Shown here: positions 1 to 6,796 of the stretch, piece after piece | Position numbering within the stretch: position 1 is the first letter of the stretch | Layout of the letters: the number at the start of each line of letters is the position of its first letter | Origin: Cellvibrionales bacterium UBA2618 | Lineage (GTDB): Bacteria; Pseudomonadota; Gammaproteobacteria; Pseudomonadales; Porticoccaceae | Assembly (NCBI GenBank): GCA_002339165.1 | Contig: DDJS01000135.1 | Span: forward strand, 2,089 to 9,332 | Length of the DNA: 7,244 nucleotides | Reading direction: 5' to 3' | Notes under the pieces: model-generated | The model's database searches: none | Seen by the model: the letters and a program-made list of their open reading frames with translations, nothing else | What the model was told of the DNA's origin: nothing | Program-made: the position numbers and the translations under genes

Positions 1-148
1 TAGATGGGTGTCGGGTAGATCTGAGACGACAGTCAATAAAAAGTCATCGACAGGTGCGCGGTTTTACTCCCGCTGCATCTCACCGACGGCAGAGCCATCC
101 CCCTAATCGAAACGGGCAGTCGAATAGACGTTTGAATGCGCCTTTTAA
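1..148. other. Short non-coding stretch downstream of the RND operon
   Basis: This stretch follows the permease stop codon on the minus strand. I see no gene, no tRNA and no convincing intrinsic terminator. The only T-run on the minus strand (TTTTT, positions 38-42) is preceded by a 3-bp potential stem, which is too weak. Termination of the efflux operon may be Rho-dependent or lie beyond the window edge. Confidence 0.5.
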
Positions 149-3100
149 TTATCCGATTAACGCTTTGATACGCGCTTTTGCGCTGGCCGAACCGCGTTTT
201 AGGTCCTCACCGATGCAATACAGCGCGGGCACCAGTAGCAAGGTGACGAACAGCGCGAACAGCACGCCAAACGCCAGCGCCAACCCGGCGGGCTTTAAAA
301 ATTCTGCATCGATAGATCGCTCGGCCATGAGTGGCATTAGCCCGACAAAGGTAGTCACCGAGGTCAGTAATATCGGGCGAAAGCGTTGCACCGTCGATTC
401 GACCACCGCGTCTAGCGCAGACCGCCCCTGATCTCGTAGCTTGCCTATGCGGTCTACCAAGACTAGATTGTCATTGACCACCACGCCGGCGGCAGCGCCG
501 ATGCCAAAGTATGAGTACATCGACATCGACATATCGAATAGTAAGTGCCCGTAAATGGCCCCCATAAACGAAAAGGGGATGGCGGTCATGACCAGCAGTG
601 GCAAGAAATAAGAGCTAAAGGCGATCGCGATCAGCGCATACATTGAAAAAAGTGCGATAACATAGAGCGCTCCGATTTCACTAAAAAATTCTTCTTCGGC
701 TTCTAGACGACCACTTTTTTCGACCAATAGACCGGGATGGCGCGCCGCAAAATCGTCGATAAAGTTGTCGTTAACATCGCTGTCGATATCGCTGGCGCGG
801 TCGTCGTCGACTCTGGCAGAGACGCGCGCCATGCGCATGCCATCGCGTCGCTGAATGCGTTGCACGCCGCTGGCGAGGGTAATATCGACGACCGACATCA
901 GTGGGAGTTCTCGACCATCGTTGGTTCGGACTCTAAAGTTGCTGAGGCTGTTAAGGTTGCTGCGCAGCTCTTTGGGGTACCTGATCATCACTTTGGCATC
1001 GCCATACTCTCGCGGCAGTCTCTGAACCTCTTCGCCGTAGTACGCCTGGCGAACCTGATAGGATATGTCTGCCAGTGTGATGCCAAGCATTTCAGCTCCC
1101 GGCAACAGCGCCAGATGTAATTCATCGACCTCTCCGCGAAGATTATCGCGGGTGAAAAAGGTACCATCGTAGCCGGATAGATGGGCCTGCAGTTCACTGC
1201 TGGCTGCGCGGAGTACGTTCATATCTTGGTGGCGCAGTAAATAACTGAGCTGCGGACTGTTATCGCTCAAGGTGTAAAAAAACTGGATGCGGTCGGCTTC
1301 GGGCATATCGCCGACCAACTCGCGAAAGCGTTTAGCGACGTCTGAGGTCGATAGGTCGCGCGTCTCGGGCGGTACCAGTTTAACCCCTGCAAAAACGCCG
1401 CCGCGCTCGGCCAAACTAAACCAACCCTCGATCAGTTTGCCGGACCTGCCATTCGCCCGAGCGGTCGATTCGACCTCTTCGATCAGTTGCAGTTCTGCAG
1501 CCTCGAGCTTTTGCAGCACTTCCAGCGAGCGTGCATAGGGGGTTCCGGTCGGTAAGTCGACATCGATCCATATTTGTTCACTCTCGACCTCGGGGAAAAA
1601 GCTCGATCTTACCCAGCCGTTGTTGATGAGTCCGAGACAGATGAGAAAGCCAGTTATAAAGACTGCCGAGGTTGTGTAGCGATTCGCCACAGCCTTACCG
1701 ACCCACTGGCGGTAGTGGTTGCCGGCGAAGAGAGAGATGGAATTGGCAATATTATTTTGTAACGTGGCGAGGCGTCCGAGTTGCTCTCGGGGGCGAAGGT
1801 TGTTTAGGTGCGCCGGTAAGATAAAAAACGCCTCGATCAGAGAGATGGCCAGAGCCGCGGTGATCACAATCGATAGTTGACGGGTTATTTGCGCATCGCT
1901 GCCGGATAAAAAGAACCAGGGAGCAAAGGCGATCATGGTAGTGAGAACCGCGAAAAAAACCGGTTTAGATACCAGTACCGCCCCTTCAACCGCGCCTTTT
2001 AAGCCGCCGCCCAATCGTTCCGTCTGCTCGTGAATGCTTTCGCCAACCACGATGGCATCATCAACCACGATGCCCAATACCAGCAAAAAGCCAAAGGTCG
2101 ATATGATGTTAAGGGAGACATCATTGGGTGGCAGCAGCGCAAATGTACCCATAAATGCGACGCCAATACCCACTGTAACCCAGAGCGCTACTGCGGGCCT
2201 TAGAGTTAAAATAAGCACCAAAAAAACCAACGCTAGACCGAGATAAGCCGATTTTCCAATGGTCGTCATTCGCGCTTTGTAGATGTCTGCGTCATCTTGC
2301 CACAGGGTCAAACTGATATCTTTTGGGAGGGTTTTTTCGCGCTCCTCCATCCATCCGCGCACAGTATCCGATAGTTTGACGACTTGCATATTGTCGGTGG
2401 CCATAACTTGAATAAGACCGGCGCGCTCGCCAGCTATTCTGGCGATCATGTCGTCATTTTCAAAACCGTCGATCACGCGCGCCACATCGCCGACGCGGAT
2501 ACTGCTGCCGTCTGGGTTTTGGACGATGATAATCTGTTCGAAATCAATCTCTGTATCGGCTAGGTTACGCGCTCTGAGTCGCACATCACCGGTTTCTGTT
2601 CGCACTCGGCCAGACGAGAGGTTGATCGAGTTATTGCGAATCGCGCTAGCCACCTGCGAAAAACTTACCGCATAACGCTGCATGGCGTTTTCGGATAATT
2701 CGATCGTCACTTGCTCGCGGCGGTCGAACATCAAATTCACAATGGATACGTAGGGGAGCGCGGCAATTTCATTGCGCAGCTTGTGGGTCAGCCTTGCCAG
2801 TCCCCGCTCGTTCGCGTCGCCATGCACCGCAATAAGCATAACTTCGGATCGGTAGACGTTGCGGCGGATGAAAGGCCGCTCGATATCTCTGGGCAGTGAA
2901 TTGACGCCGTCAACCGCGTTTTTAACGTCGCTGAGAAAGGTATCTATGTCGACACCGGATTTACTTCTTACTTCAATATCGGCGAAGCCTTCTGAGGCGG
3001 TTGCATACATGCGTTTGATCGAATCGATATTATTCAACGACTCCTCAATCCGAAAAATAATCTGTTCCTCGACCTCTTGAGGTGCGGCGCCAGGCCAGGC

Positions 3101-3250
3101 CACGGAAATAGTCACCACATTATCTCTAAAGGTGGGAAAAGCCTCGCGCTCCATGGTAAAAAAACCGAGTGCGCCAGACAGTATTATTCCGACCATCAGT
3201 AAATTGGAAGCCACCGGATTATGAGCCCACCAGCTAATGACTGAACGCAT
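149..3250 (-). CDS. RND-family efflux transporter, inner-membrane permease subunit
   Basis: The 1033-residue product has the usual RND (AcrB-like, HAE1-type) length and duplicated layout. TM1 is at about 12-32, followed by a large periplasmic loop (33-330). TM2-TM6 lie at about 335-480, TM7 at 527-542, a second large periplasmic loop at 543-860, and TM8-TM12 at 861-1010. Family signs are the PGAAPQEVEEQI segment after TM1 (53-64), the TM4 motif VVDDAIVVGES with the paired aspartates D397 and D398 used in proton relay, and the EEVQRLPREYGDAKVMIRYP segment (740-759) in the second loop. In TM10 the motif is GVVVNDN (922-928), so the position of AcrB Lys940 is Asn926 with Asp927 beside it. The protein should work as a proton-driven homotrimer exporting substrates with the adjacent adaptor and a TolC-type channel. 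The ATG is 3 bases past the adaptor stop with an AGGGG Shine-Dalgarno. Family assignment is sure, but the substrate cannot be told from sequence. Confidence 0.96.
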   Translation of the reverse strand: MRSVISWWAHNPVASNLLMVGIILSGALGFFTMEREAFPTFRDNVVTISVAWPGAAPQEVEEQIIFRIEESLNNIDSIKRMYATASEGFADIEVRSKSGVDIDTFLSDVKNAVDGVNSLPRDIERPFIRRNVYRSEVMLIAVHGDANERGLARLTHKLRNEIAALPYVSIVNLMFDRREQVTIELSENAMQRYAVSFSQVASAIRNNSINLSSGRVRTETGDVRLRARNLADTEIDFEQIIIVQNPDGSSIRVGDVARVIDGFENDDMIARIAGERAGLIQVMATDNMQVVKLSDTVRGWMEEREKTLPKDISLTLWQDDADIYKARMTTIGKSAYLGLALVFLVLILTLRPAVALWVTVGIGVAFMGTFALLPPNDVSLNIISTFGFLLVLGIVVDDAIVVGESIHEQTERLGGGLKGAVEGAVLVSKPVFFAVLTTMIAFAPWFFLSGSDAQITRQLSIVITAALAISLIEAFFILPAHLNNLRPREQLGRLATLQNNIANSISLFAGNHYRQWVGKAVANRYTTSAVFITGFLICLGLINNGWVRSSFFPEVESEQIWIDVDLPTGTPYARSLEVLQKLEAAELQLIEEVESTARANGRSGKLIEGWFSLAERGGVFAGVKLVPPETRDLSTSDVAKRFRELVGDMPEADRIQFFYTLSDNSPQLSYLLRHQDMNVLRAASSELQAHLSGYDGTFFTRDNLRGEVDELHLALLPGAEMLGITLADISYQVRQAYYGEEVQRLPREYGDAKVMIRYPKELRSNLNSLSNFRVRTNDGRELPLMSVVDITLASGVQRIQRRDGMRMARVSARVDDDRASDIDSDVNDNFIDDFAARHPGLLVEKSGRLEAEEEFFSEIGALYVIALFSMYALIAIAFSSYFLPLLVMTAIPFSFMGAIYGHLLFDMSMSMYSYFGIGAAAGVVVNDNLVLVDRIGKLRDQGRSALDAVVESTVQRFRPILLTSVTTFVGLMPLMAERSIDAEFLKPAGLALAFGVLFALFVTLLLVPALYCIGEDLKRGSASAKARIKALIG

Positions 3251-3253
3251 AGC

Positions 3254-4501
3254 TTAAGCCCCTGCAGTATCGGCGTTGCTTTGATCCAGTATTACTGGTT
3301 TGTCTCGTGCGATTATTTCGAGTGGCATGCCCTCGATAGCATTGCGGATGGACGAGTGTATTACCCACTCGCCGACCTCTAATCCTGAACTGACAACGAC
3401 CTCGGTATCGTTGCTGAAAGCGACATCGACGGCTCTTATTTCAAGCTGTTGATCCTCATTGAGCACGTACACTAAATTGCCCGCGCGCAGAGCAGAGGGC
3501 GAGATTGTCAGCACATTTTCGAGCTTGGGCCCGGCAATTTCTGCGCGGACAAATAATCCGACAGCCAGCGGCATACCGGTTTTGGATGCGCCTTGCCCGT
3601 AGGGATCTTCCACCTGAGCGGTACCAAACAGCATCCGTGTCGACGGATCTATGGCGGCATCTAGTCTTCGCAAGCTGCCGAGCCACTGATGTTGATGATC
3701 CGCCAACGTGGTGGTGATGGTGACTAACCGTGCATTGTCGGCGTTGGCGATAAAGCCAATGGGCAGTTCGAGCGTGGCGATCTGTGCATCATTAAATGGT
3801 AGGCGTATTTCTACGACATCGTCGGCAAAAGCTCGGCCAATCTTACTGCCTGGCGTCACGTACTGTCCGATCGCGACTGACGTATCGACAATACGGCCCC
3901 GAAACGGCAAGCTAATACGCGTCCGTGCAAGATTCAATCGGGCGTGGGCAAGATCCGCCTCGGCGGCTCTTGCATTGGCTTGCGCCTCTGCAACTTGCGG
4001 TTTTTTTAGCGCCAAGTCGGAGGCCTTGGGTTCGTTGCGCAATTGGTACCGAGCAACATCGGCATCGGCATCGGCCTGCAGGACTCGCACTTGCGCGCTC
4101 GCTTGCCGCGCTTCGGCGGTTCTCACCGCAGATTGGTAACCGGAGGGTTCAATCGATACCAGCGACACGTCCGCTTGCACTCTGCCACCTTCGACAAACT
4201 CGTTAGACACAGCGACCACTCTGCCGCCCACTTGGGCGATGATATCCACGTGGGTTTTGGCCCTGACCTCTCCCTGAGTAGTCACCGATGAGTCAATTGT
4301 CGCGCGCTTCACCGACTCCACCAAGACGCTAATAGCCCGGCGCGCTTCGTCGGACTTTTGCGGTTGTGGTTTTAGCTCGGTAAGCAGCTGATAACTGCCG
4401 AGTCCAGCGACAATGATGACGATGGGCAAAGATATTTTTTTGAGGAGTGGGCTCACTAAGGTTGCCTCAACTGTTGGTGTTTGATCATTGAAGCCAGTCA
4501 T
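3254..4501 (-). CDS. RND efflux periplasmic adaptor (membrane fusion protein, HlyD/AcrA type)
   Basis: The 415-residue product links an RND permease to an outer-membrane channel. One N-terminal membrane anchor (about residues 23-40, after Lys21-Lys22) has no lipobox cysteine, so the protein should be inner-membrane anchored rather than a lipoprotein. The lipoyl-like domain is split (about 69-119 and 193-216, with PFRGRIVDTSVAIGQYVTPG in the second half). Between the halves lies an Ala/Glu/Arg-rich alpha-hairpin coiled coil (about 121-192) with the tip segment EPKASDLALKKPQVAEA. A beta-barrel domain (about 222-326) and a membrane-proximal domain (about 327-401) follow. The same frame is open upstream to a TTG at 4558, but I chose the ATG at 4501. 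The extra 19 residues lack a Shine-Dalgarno and are unlike an adaptor N-terminus, and a TATACT box (4543-4548) lies between the two starts. The ATG also lacks a clear Shine-Dalgarno. It is the first gene of the operon with the permease. Confidence 0.93.
   Translation of the reverse strand: MTGFNDQTPTVEATLVSPLLKKISLPIVIIVAGLGSYQLLTELKPQPQKSDEARRAISVLVESVKRATIDSSVTTQGEVRAKTHVDIIAQVGGRVVAVSNEFVEGGRVQADVSLVSIEPSGYQSAVRTAEARQASAQVRVLQADADADVARYQLRNEPKASDLALKKPQVAEAQANARAAEADLAHARLNLARTRISLPFRGRIVDTSVAIGQYVTPGSKIGRAFADDVVEIRLPFNDAQIATLELPIGFIANADNARLVTITTTLADHQHQWLGSLRRLDAAIDPSTRMLFGTAQVEDPYGQGASKTGMPLAVGLFVRAEIAGPKLENVLTISPSALRAGNLVYVLNEDQQLEIRAVDVAFSNDTEVVVSSGLEVGEWVIHSSIRNAIEGMPLEIIARDKPVILDQSNADTAGA
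3259..3263 (-). promoter_or_regulatory. Shine-Dalgarno of the RND permease gene
   Basis: On the minus strand AGGGG lies 8 bases before the permease ATG and inside the last codons of the adaptor gene. With only 3 bases between the adaptor stop and the permease start, the two genes are almost certainly cotranscribed and probably translationally coupled. Confidence 0.8.
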
Positions 4502-4510
4502 AAGAGAACT

Positions 4511-4525
4511 GTTTGCTAAGCAAAC
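4511..4525. promoter_or_regulatory. 15-base palindrome before the adaptor gene, candidate operator
   Basis: GTTTGC-TAA-GCAAAC has perfect 6-base arms around a 3-base centre. It ends 9 bases before the adaptor ATG and begins shortly after a TATACT box. The position suits a repressor operator or a small hairpin over the ribosome-binding region, and the adaptor ATG has no obvious Shine-Dalgarno here. No regulator gene is present in the window to pair with it, so its function is inferred from symmetry and position only. Confidence 0.4.
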
Positions 4526-4542
4526 ATAACAGTGTATGGGCG

Positions 4543-4548
4543 AGTATA
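4543..4548 (-). promoter_or_regulatory. Possible -10 element of the efflux operon
   Basis: TATACT on the minus strand matches the sigma-70 -10 consensus at 5 of 6 bases. It would place the transcript start near 4536, giving a leader of about 35 bases to the ATG at 4501 that contains the palindrome. No good -35 hexamer lies 16-18 bases upstream, so an activator would be needed or the match is by chance in AT-rich sequence. Confidence 0.25.
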
Positions 4549-4633
4549 AAAAAAGCAATTGTAATTAGGTATGGCGACCACCGGCTCTGTGCACAAGGGT
4601 GATTATTGTCTTGGCGTTGAACTTTGGGTCAGT

Positions 4634-4647
4634 CGTCGGTTCCGACG
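4634..4647. repeat. Short GC-rich inverted repeat in the intergenic region
   Basis: CGTCGG-TT-CCGACG has perfect 6-base arms with a 2-base centre. A 2-base loop is too tight for a stable hairpin with all pairs formed, so a protein-binding palindrome is more likely than a terminator, and no T-run follows on either strand. No function is assigned. Confidence 0.35.
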
Positions 4648-4746
4648 TCGCTCAATGCTGCAATACCACTAGTATAGCCAGTGGCACAGGTAATCGCTTA
4701 AAACGTCATATTATATACTCATAATCGAATGTTATATCGCTGTTTT

Positions 4747-4759
4747 TATCAATAGATTG
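4747..4759 (+). promoter_or_regulatory. Candidate IHF-binding site
   Basis: TATCAATAGATTG fits the full IHF consensus WATCAANNNNTTR and follows a run of five T in the AT-rich core of the divergent region. By base-frequency arithmetic a full match is expected about once per 65,000 positions per strand in unbiased sequence, somewhat more often in AT-rich DNA. DNA bending here could help organise both divergent promoters. Confidence 0.4.
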
Positions 4760-4789
4760 CATTAATAAATATAAATTAATCAATGCAAT
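4756..4789. repeat. AT-rich inverted repeat with 8-base arms
   Basis: ATTGCATT (4756-4763) and AATGCAAT (4782-4789) are perfect inverted copies separated by 18 AT-rich bases. ATTAAT also occurs at both inner edges (4761-4766 and 4775-4780). The left arm overlaps the IHF-like match. This could be an operator with half-sites about two and a half helical turns apart, or a cruciform-prone element. Confidence 0.4.
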
Positions 4790-5087
4790 ATGTACGGCTA
4801 AATAATCAATTGCGACGACGGTTCCATCGGATCGATCGCTTACCATCAACGTCTTGTTGGCAGCGCGCTGGTCTTTTTAAGCGCCATGTGATCACTGCGA
4901 TGGATCGACAAAGATGCGTCCTATTCATCCGCCGGATAGCATGAACGCCACACGCCGGACTGGCAGGTGGGGGTCAGTTAGTGGTCGTTTGGCCAGTGGC
5001 AAAAGGACTTTAAAAACGCTAAGGTACCGATCATTAGTTCGGTTGAAGTATTCACAGAACGGCAACTTTTTACGTTTCGCGTTTAGG

Positions 5088-5102
5088 GGCATTTCGAATG
5101 CC
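5088..5102. repeat. Short perfect hairpin in the region upstream of the BCCT gene
   Basis: GGCATT-TCG-AATGCC has perfect 6-base arms and a 3-base loop. It has the same 6-3-6 geometry as the palindrome in front of the adaptor gene, but an unrelated sequence. No T-run follows, so it is not an intrinsic terminator. It may be a binding site or leader structure. Confidence 0.35.
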
Positions 5103-5129
5103 GCAGGGTTGGGGATCGACCGCCAACAC

Positions 5130-5162
5130 TGCTCGACGAATTGTGTCGCTGCGGGTCGAGCA
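5130..5162. promoter_or_regulatory. Inverted repeat with 8-base arms directly upstream of the BCCT gene
   Basis: TGCTCGAC (5130-5137) and GTCGAGCA (5155-5162) are perfect inverted copies with a 17-base spacer. The right arm ends 14 bases before the Shine-Dalgarno and 26 bases before the GTG start. As DNA it could be a dimeric repressor operator. As RNA it would form a leader stem-loop just before the ribosome site. No known operator is recognised. Confidence 0.45.
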
Positions 5163-5176
5163 ATAATAGAATTAAC

Positions 5177-5182
5177 GGGGAG
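5177..5182 (+). promoter_or_regulatory. Shine-Dalgarno of the BCCT gene, fixing the GTG start
   Basis: GGGGAG is followed by 6 bases (TTTTTA) and then GTG at 5189. This is the only strong ribosome site near the gene start, so it favours GTG over the in-frame TTG at 5141, which lies inside the upstream inverted repeat. Confidence 0.8.
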
Positions 5183-5188
5183 TTTTTA

Positions 5189-6796
5189 GTGCAACAGTCA
5201 AAGCATAATAAAGTATCGATCACTACCGAGAAAAGCGGCTTTTATCGAGGTTTTAACCTTGCGGTAGCAGTCATCCCCAAGGTCTTTATCGTCGCCTTGA
5301 TTCTCTGGGTCGGTGCGTCCCCAGAACGCGCCGGCGAGCAACTTTTGAGTATGCAAAATTGGTCGATCTCATCCTTTGGTGCTTGGTACATTTACGTCAC
5401 TGCTTTTTTTACCATCACCTGCGTGGCACTGGCAATATGGCCACGCACGGGCGCTGTGGTGCTGGGGCGAGCAGGCGATAAACCCGAATTTTCGATGTTT
5501 ACTTGGCTGTCGATGATGTTTGGCGCCGGTATCGGAATCGGTATGCTCACCTATTCTACGGCTGAACCTATTTTTCACTTTGCCGCTAACCCCGATACGA
5601 TCCGCGGTATCAGCACTCCTCTGGATGCAGACAATGTTCGTAATGCCTATAAATGGGCGCTTTTGCACTATGGTTTGACCCCCTGGGCCTGCTACGGCGT
5701 GATTGGTATTTCGCTCGGCTATCTGAGCTATGCGCGCGGCTTACCACTGACCATTCGTTCTGGCTTACAACCATTATTCGGTTCGGCGATGTCGGGATGG
5801 GCAGGTAATCTGGTGGATATTGCCGCGATTTTGGCAACCTTGATCGGGTTGGGTGTCACCATTGGCTACGGTGTTTCTCAATTTGCCTCCGGTATCTTTA
5901 ACATCAGCGGGTTGCAGTGGATCGTCGATGATGCGGGTAAACCCACGCTAGTGGCACAGGTGGTTGGATTAACGGTCATCGTCAGTGCCTCCTGCGTCTC
6001 GGCGATGTCTGGATTACAGCGCGGGATCAAATGGCTGTCTAACATCAACATGGGGCTATCGATTTTTTTAATCCTATTTTTTGTACTGTTTGGCGCGAGC
6101 GCTTTTGCGCTCAAGAGTTTTGGCTACGCAATTTGGGATTACCTGATGGCTCTGCCGAGCATGTCGACGACCGTTTGGAACAGCCCCGAAACCGAAGTTG
6201 GTGCGGCGCTGCGAGACTGGCAAGGGGCATGGAATATTTTTTACTGGGCCTGGTGGATCGCCTTTGCGCCCTTTGTTGGCTTGTTTTTAGCGCGTGTTTC
6301 CAAAGGCCGCACGGTGCGCGAATACGTCTTAGGGGCGATGATTATTCCGTCGCTGATCTGCCTAACTTGGTTTACCTTTATCGGCGCGACAGCGATCGAT
6401 CTGGAACTCAAGGGAGTTGCTCAAGGCGCAATCGTCAATGCCGACATCTCGGCGCAACTCTTCACCACGATCAATTTGATGTTGTCACCAGACATGGCGG
6501 TAGCATTGTCGGTGGTGGTAGTGACGTTGTTGCTGACGTTTTTAATCACCTCGGCGGATTCGGGTATCTTGATTATCAACACGTTGGCGTCGGGTGGCGA
6601 TCAAAGCCAAAAGCGTGGGATTCATGTGGTTATTTGGGGTTTGATCTTTGCGCTCTTGGTCGGCGTGCTCTTGGCGGCGGGGGGTATGGACGCCCTGCGC
6701 TCGGCGATGATCATTGGTGCCCTGCCATTTTCGGCGGTGATGGCGTTGATGACGGTATCGATGATAAAGGCGCTGGTGTTTGATCGGCAAGAGTGA
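5189..6796 (+). CDS. BCCT-family transporter (betaine/carnitine/choline type)
   Basis: The 535-residue product should import a quaternary-amine or related osmolyte across the inner membrane. Twelve TM segments can be read: about 22-43, 64-85, 102-124, 157-179, 206-236, 253-275, 285-310, 348-371, 381-403, 435-468, 479-499 and 503-529. Family signs are the TM3 glycine stretch GIGIG (114-118), TM4 HYGLTPWACYG, and the TM8 signature FYWAWWIAFAPFVG followed by ARVSKGRTVREY. TSADS in TM10 matches the BetP Na2 ligands (T454, S455), so sodium coupling is likely. Compared with BetP, the aromatic box reads Tyr161, Trp166, Tyr169 and Trp356, with Tyr replacing BetP Trp189. Phe359 replaces BetP Trp377, and Ile115 replaces Met150. 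N- and C-terminal tails are short, so there is no BetP-style long osmosensing tail or BetT-style C-terminal domain. The GTG start has an excellent Shine-Dalgarno. Substrate (betaine, choline, carnitine, DMSP or other) is undetermined. Confidence 0.95.
   Translation: MQQSKHNKVSITTEKSGFYRGFNLAVAVIPKVFIVALILWVGASPERAGEQLLSMQNWSISSFGAWYIYVTAFFTITCVALAIWPRTGAVVLGRAGDKPEFSMFTWLSMMFGAGIGIGMLTYSTAEPIFHFAANPDTIRGISTPLDADNVRNAYKWALLHYGLTPWACYGVIGISLGYLSYARGLPLTIRSGLQPLFGSAMSGWAGNLVDIAAILATLIGLGVTIGYGVSQFASGIFNISGLQWIVDDAGKPTLVAQVVGLTVIVSASCVSAMSGLQRGIKWLSNINMGLSIFLILFFVLFGASAFALKSFGYAIWDYLMALPSMSTTVWNSPETEVGAALRDWQGAWNIFYWAWWIAFAPFVGLFLARVSKGRTVREYVLGAMIIPSLICLTWFTFIGATAIDLELKGVAQGAIVNADISAQLFTTINLMLSPDMAVALSVVVVTLLLTFLITSADSGILIINTLASGGDQSQKRGIHVVIWGLIFALLVGVLLAAGGMDALRSAMIIGALPFSAVMALMTVSMIKALVFDRQE

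Larger units (their letters stand above)
4502..5188. other. Divergent intergenic region between the efflux operon and the BCCT gene
   Basis: This region of about 690 bases must hold the promoters of both transcription units. The part at about 4700-4810 is strongly AT-rich, unlike the flanking genes, and carries an IHF-like site and ATCAAT repeats. The part at 4850-5140 has ordinary composition and no convincing gene. One frame (4914-5189) stays open for 91 codons, but its product is arginine-rich, matches no family I recognise and has no Shine-Dalgarno. A second frame (4982-5080) reads plausibly for about 33 codons without a start codon. This part could be a decayed gene or a long leader. I could not identify a good paired -35/-10 promoter on either strand. 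Confidence 0.6.

Noticed and set aside
9..60. Terminator for the efflux operon at the T-run on the minus strand (38-42)
   Set aside because: Only a 3-bp stem can form before the T-run, which is not enough for an intrinsic terminator.
737..1120. 127-codon plus-strand frame opposite the RND permease gene
   Set aside because: It is antisense to well-conserved RND periplasmic-loop sequence. Its composition reflects the complementary codons and no family is recognised.
3708..4139. 143-codon plus-strand frame opposite the adaptor gene
   Set aside because: Its Ala/Ser/Arg-rich product is the mirror of the adaptor's coiled-coil coding sequence, so it is an antisense shadow.
4502..4558. Longer adaptor N-terminus from an in-frame TTG at 4558
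   Set aside because: The 19 extra residues have no Shine-Dalgarno and are not adaptor-like, and a TATACT box lies downstream of that TTG. The ATG at 4501 gives a normal short cytoplasmic tail and anchor.
5141..5188. Longer BCCT N-terminus from an in-frame TTG at 5141
   Set aside because: It lies inside the upstream inverted repeat and lacks a ribosome site, whereas GTG 5189 has GGGGAG at 6-base spacing.
6133..6783. 216-codon plus-strand frame inside the BCCT gene
   Set aside because: It is an out-of-frame shadow. The BCCT frame carries all family motifs through this stretch, and the alternative product has no recognisable domain.
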